This document shows positions 61,608-64,000 of a DNA stretch of 64,000 bases, in pieces; the stretch's first letter is position 1; each line of letters opens with the position of its first letter. The DNA comes from Planctomycetota bacterium (GTDB lineage Bacteria > Planctomycetota > Phycisphaerae > Phycisphaerales > Phycisphaeraceae), in assembly GCA_026386955.1 (NCBI GenBank), contig JAPLMQ010000307.1, forward strand, positions 1 to 64,000, read 5' to 3'. A model generated the notes under the pieces. The model ran no database searches. It was given only the letters and a program-made list of their open reading frames with translations, and was not told where the DNA came from. The position numbers and the translations under genes are program-made.

Positions 61608-61802
61608 ATGAGCAAACAGGAAGTGATCGAACAGATCCGCGTGTTGAACCGCACCGCCCAGCCCGACTTCCTGATTGCGTTCGATCAGCAGGCCCTGGAG
61701 ACCTACCTCAAGCGGCTTTCGTCGCTCAAGGGCGTGCGCGGGCGCGCCAGCGTCTGGGTGCGCACGGGCCAGAGCCCGGCCTCCTGCACACGGAACGCCT
61801 GA
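61608..61802 (+). CDS. small 64-residue protein
   Basis: ATG at 61608 has AGGAG 11 nt upstream. The product (MSKQEVIEQIRVLNRTAQPD..., VYLKRLSSLKGVRGRASVWV-type end) is a helix followed by a basic strand, 64 residues. It is not recognised. The stop is 25 bases from the end of the convergent PilZ gene. The long upstream extension of the frame overlaps other sequence without features. Confidence 0.5.
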   Translation: MSKQEVIEQIRVLNRTAQPDFLIAFDQQALETYLKRLSSLKGVRGRASVWVRTGQSPASCTRNA

Positions 61803-61827
61803 GCCCGGCGTCCGCCCTCGCCATCCG

Positions 61828-63027
61828 TCATTTCACGCGGACGCGCTTCGCGATCGCGATCAGGTCGTCGATCGCCCGGCCGACCGCCACGAGGTCCGGC
61901 GTCGACGCTTGCAGCTGCCCCAGCGCGAGGCGCGACATCTGCGTCAGCGGCGGCAGCCCGTACGCGCTCCCCGATCCCTTGAGCTCCTGGCAGACCGTCT
62001 GCAGCGCCTGCACGTCGCCGGAGCGCTTGGCCGCGGCCAGGCTTTCGATGCTCGGGCCCAGCCCTGCCACGAATTTCTCGATCATCCCCGCCATCTGCGC
62101 GTCGCCCGCGAGCGAGCTGACGATCGGCGTCTGGCTGGTCGGGTCCGACAGCGCGGGGTCGAAGTTCAGCAACTGCTCGATCATCTGCACGAAGGTCGGC
62201 CTCGCGCACGGCTTGGCGAGGAAGGCGTTGCACCCCGCCGCCATCACCGCCGCCTGCGTCGCCTCCGCCTCGTCGGAGGAGACCGCGGCGATCGGCCCGG
62301 CATATCCGCGTTTCCGCAATTCGCGGGCGAACTCCAGCCCGTCGCCCTGCTTGGAGCGCACGTCGATCAGCACGATCGTCGGCGCGACGCGCTCGAACTG
62401 CTCGATCGCCTTGGCCGGCGTGGCGGCTTCGCCGATCGACAGCCCCTGCCCGCCGAGCCAAACCGCGAAAAGCCGGCGGTCGACCTCCAGCGAGTCGACC
62501 AACAGGACGTGGCCCTGCAGCCTGCCCGTGGCCGCGCCCGGGTCGAGCGGGCCCTCCGCCGGCAGGCCGCTGCGTACGCGCTCGCGCTTGTGGCGCTCGT
62601 CCTGCTCGGGGGTGAGCCCGACGAACTGGGCGAGGTCGATGGTCTCGGCGAATCGCACCGCCACTTCGTGGATGATCCCGCCGATGTGCCGCGCGTGGAG
62701 CACGGTCCCCTTCACGGCGACCCACTGCCCCCGCAGGGTGGGCAGGACGACGCGGCAGGTCTGCTTGGCGTAGACGAATTGGCCGTGGATGAAGGCCAGC
62801 CCTTGGCTGCTCAGGTTCCGGGGGACGACGGCGTACTTGGTCGCGTTCCCGTTGTGGCCGTCGATCATGACGATGACGGTCCCGTTGAGGGGGACGCGGA
62901 CACGGCGGCGATTGGCGTTCTCGTCGAAGCTCGAGCCGGCGCGTTCAAGCGCGGCCAGGAGCTTGGCCTGGTCTTTTTCGGCAAGGCGGACGGTTCGCAA
63001 CGGAGCGTTTTCGCTCGGAATAGCCAT
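61828..63027 (-). CDS. PilZ-receiver-HPt fusion with altered HPt site
   Basis: This 399-residue signalling protein has an N-terminal PilZ domain: the RRRVRVPLNG motif (residues 40-49) matches RxxxR for cyclic di-GMP, and a NLSSQGLAF segment fits the D/NxSxxG motif. A receiver domain follows with Asp222 (IVLIDVRSKQGDG) and Lys in LAKP. A C-terminal HPt-like helix bundle ends the protein. In HPt the phosphorylated His (usual AHxLKGS) is Gln347 (CQELKGSG), so phosphotransfer is lost there. It probably integrates cyclic di-GMP and phosphorylation by binding. Confidence 0.88.
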   Translation of the reverse strand: MAIPSENAPLRTVRLAEKDQAKLLAALERAGSSFDENANRRRVRVPLNGTVIVMIDGHNGNATKYAVVPRNLSSQGLAFIHGQFVYAKQTCRVVLPTLRGQWVAVKGTVLHARHIGGIIHEVAVRFAETIDLAQFVGLTPEQDERHKRERVRSGLPAEGPLDPGAATGRLQGHVLLVDSLEVDRRLFAVWLGGQGLSIGEAATPAKAIEQFERVAPTIVLIDVRSKQGDGLEFARELRKRGYAGPIAAVSSDEAEATQAAVMAAGCNAFLAKPCARPTFVQMIEQLLNFDPALSDPTSQTPIVSSLAGDAQMAGMIEKFVAGLGPSIESLAAAKRSGDVQALQTVCQELKGSGSAYGLPPLTQMSRLALGQLQASTPDLVAVGRAIDDLIAIAKRVRVK

Positions 63028-63212
63028 GAACCCCTCCCAAATGCGTTACAGATGCGCTGTTCATCGGCGTTCGCGGCCCGGCTCTTTCGCAAGCGGCTTG
63101 AGACTATGTGCAATCGTCCAGCGGCCGCGGCGCGACCGATAAAGCCGTTGCAGACGGGGCTGGCGGCAGGGCTGGACCCGCGAACAGGCGCGGAAGGCGG
63201 ATTGCGGCGATT

Positions 63213-63282
63213 TCTGACCAGAGCCGGACACTGTGTGTCCGTTCTTCAGGCGCAAGGCGGTACTCCGCCGCGCACGAATCGC
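63213..63282 (+). repeat. ~70-base GGACACTGTGTGTCC element, copy 3
   Basis: It begins CTGACCAGAGCCGGACAC, continues GTCCGTTCTTCAGGCGC, and ends AAGGCGGTACTCCGCC with a flank. It aligns with 41934-42003. Confidence 0.85.
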
Positions 63283-63370
63283 CGGCATCCATCAGACATC
63301 GTGTTATCCTTGGTTCTCCGGCAACAGCCTCTTCCGGAGAGACCGCGTGTCATCGACGCCGTCAGCGACA

Positions 63371-63440
63371 TTGGCACTTCGCGCGAGCGGAGTACCGCTT
63401 TCGCCCGATCGACGGACACACAGTGTCCGGCTCTGATCAG
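63371..63440 (-). repeat. ~70-base GGACACTGTGTGTCC element, copy 4
   Basis: This is the inverted partner of copy 3, 88 bases away. On the minus strand it reads CTGATCAGAGCCGGACAC and shares GGGCGAAAGCGGT with copy 1. Confidence 0.85.
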
Positions 63441-63633
63441 ACGGAACAATCCAGACGCATCCCATTCCCCGCGCGGACGAAAGTTGGCCCGGCCCGGCGC
63501 GGCCCGCCGATAATGCCATAGCCGCCAGCACCGATCGGGCGTGGTTTCCCTGCGCCTGCTTCTGCGCCTGCGGTTTTCGGCCGGCCGTCCACCCGTCTCC
63601 GCTCCCACGATTTCGTTCCACAGGCCAGATCCC

Positions 63634-64000
63634 ATGCTGCTCAACGAATTGGTCCTGGGGCTGAACCTCAAGCGCTCCGGCGCCGACGCCATCGACCTCC
63701 CCGACCTCGCCGACGACTCCCGCGCCGTGAAGCCCGGCTCGCTCTTCATCGCCCGCCCCGGCTCCAAGGGCGACGGGCGCACCTTCATCGCCGACGCCCT
63801 CTCGCGCGGGGCCGCCGCCGTCCTCGCCGAGCTGCCCGCCCCGGCCGACCTCCCCAAGAGCGTCGCCTGGGTCCAGGCGCCCAAGGTCGACCACGCGCTG
63901 GTCGGCGAGATCGCCGAGCGCTTCTTCGGCCGGCCGGCGCAGAAGCTCAAGCTCATCGGCGTCACCGGCACCAACGGCAAGACCACCATCGCCTTCGTCG
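63634..64000 (+). CDS. murE: UDP-N-acetylmuramyl-tripeptide synthetase, 5' part
   Basis: This peptidoglycan ligase adds the diamino acid to UDP-MurNAc-L-Ala-D-Glu. The gene runs off the window end after 122 codons. The N-terminal domain shows DSRAVKPGSLFIARPG and DGRTFIADALSRGAAAVLAE, and the ATP loop GVTGTNGKTT follows at the edge. These together fit MurE rather than MurF. The ATG at 63634 (MLLNELVLGLNL) starts the first conserved strand. No stop codon is reached in the window. Confidence 0.88.
   Translation, partial: MLLNELVLGLNLKRSGADAIDLPDLADDSRAVKPGSLFIARPGSKGDGRTFIADALSRGAAAVLAELPAPADLPKSVAWVQAPKVDHALVGEIAERFFGRPAQKLKLIGVTGTNGKTTIAFV

Larger units (their letters stand above)
63028..63633. 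other. intergenic region with paired repeats before murE
   Basis: These 606 bases hold copies 3 and 4 of the GGACACTGTGTGTCC element (63213-63282 and 63371-63440, inverted to each other). No coding frame resembles a protein family. Confidence 0.6.

Overview
The window looks like chromosomal DNA from a high-GC planctomycete, most likely of the Phycisphaerae type. This is inferred from gene families and style: type III glutamine synthetase, a DUF1111-type di-heme oxidase, a small C-terminal zinc-ribbon membrane protein, many PilZ/REC/HDOD regulators, a peptidoglycan (mur) pathway, and long open shadow frames caused by very high third-position GC. No rRNA, tRNA, CRISPR array, transposase or phage gene was seen. 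The one structural RNA is a complete tmRNA on the minus strand at the left edge.

Layout. 67-9091: ssrA, a Kef-type antiporter, then a four-gene ABC-2 exporter operon in which every junction is an ATGA overlap. 9263-15733: an enolase-superfamily dehydratase, a GspE/PilB-like protein whose ATP-binding motifs are destroyed, a CvpA-like membrane protein and murD. 15785-24977: a nitrogen block (amtB-glnK, ribH, malate dehydrogenase, type III glutamine synthetase), with near-consensus sigma-54 promoters in front of both amtB and the glutamine synthetase, so these probably form one regulon. 25070-32958: an esterase, an acetyltransferase, a beta-propeller protein next to a heparinase-type polysaccharide lyase, and a di-heme cytochrome. 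32945-34307: a minimal MGMT-like protein and a compositionally odd FRG-domain/small-protein pair, the best candidate for an acquired toxin or defence module. 34351-44573: leuC, a TolC-like lipoprotein, a VanX/VanY-like peptidase, a nucleotide-pool sanitiser, a GH57 branching enzyme, an AsmA-like protein and ribD. 44707-50353: nfeD, lgt and rnr. 50716-55558: a YlbF-like protein and a three-gene signalling cluster (HTH-REC, HDOD-histidine kinase, REC with its Asp replaced by Glu). 55834-64000: oppA/oppB with a zinc-ribbon protein, a putative Ntn hydrolase, a membrane FKBP, a PilZ-REC-HPt fusion lacking the HPt histidine, and the start of murE.

The intergenic DNA is unusually structured. At least six families of short palindromic or paired inverted repeats occur. 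One has four copies and shows compensating base changes. Another is nested as two concentric inverted pairs. One intergenic region combines a perfect DnaA box with nine GANTC sites. Several receiver, phosphotransfer and ATPase domains have lost catalytic residues (GspE-like P-loop, REC Asp, HPt His, PII Tyr51), which suggests signalling by binding rather than by catalysis.

All assignments come from reading the sequence and from knowledge of protein families. No database search was possible.
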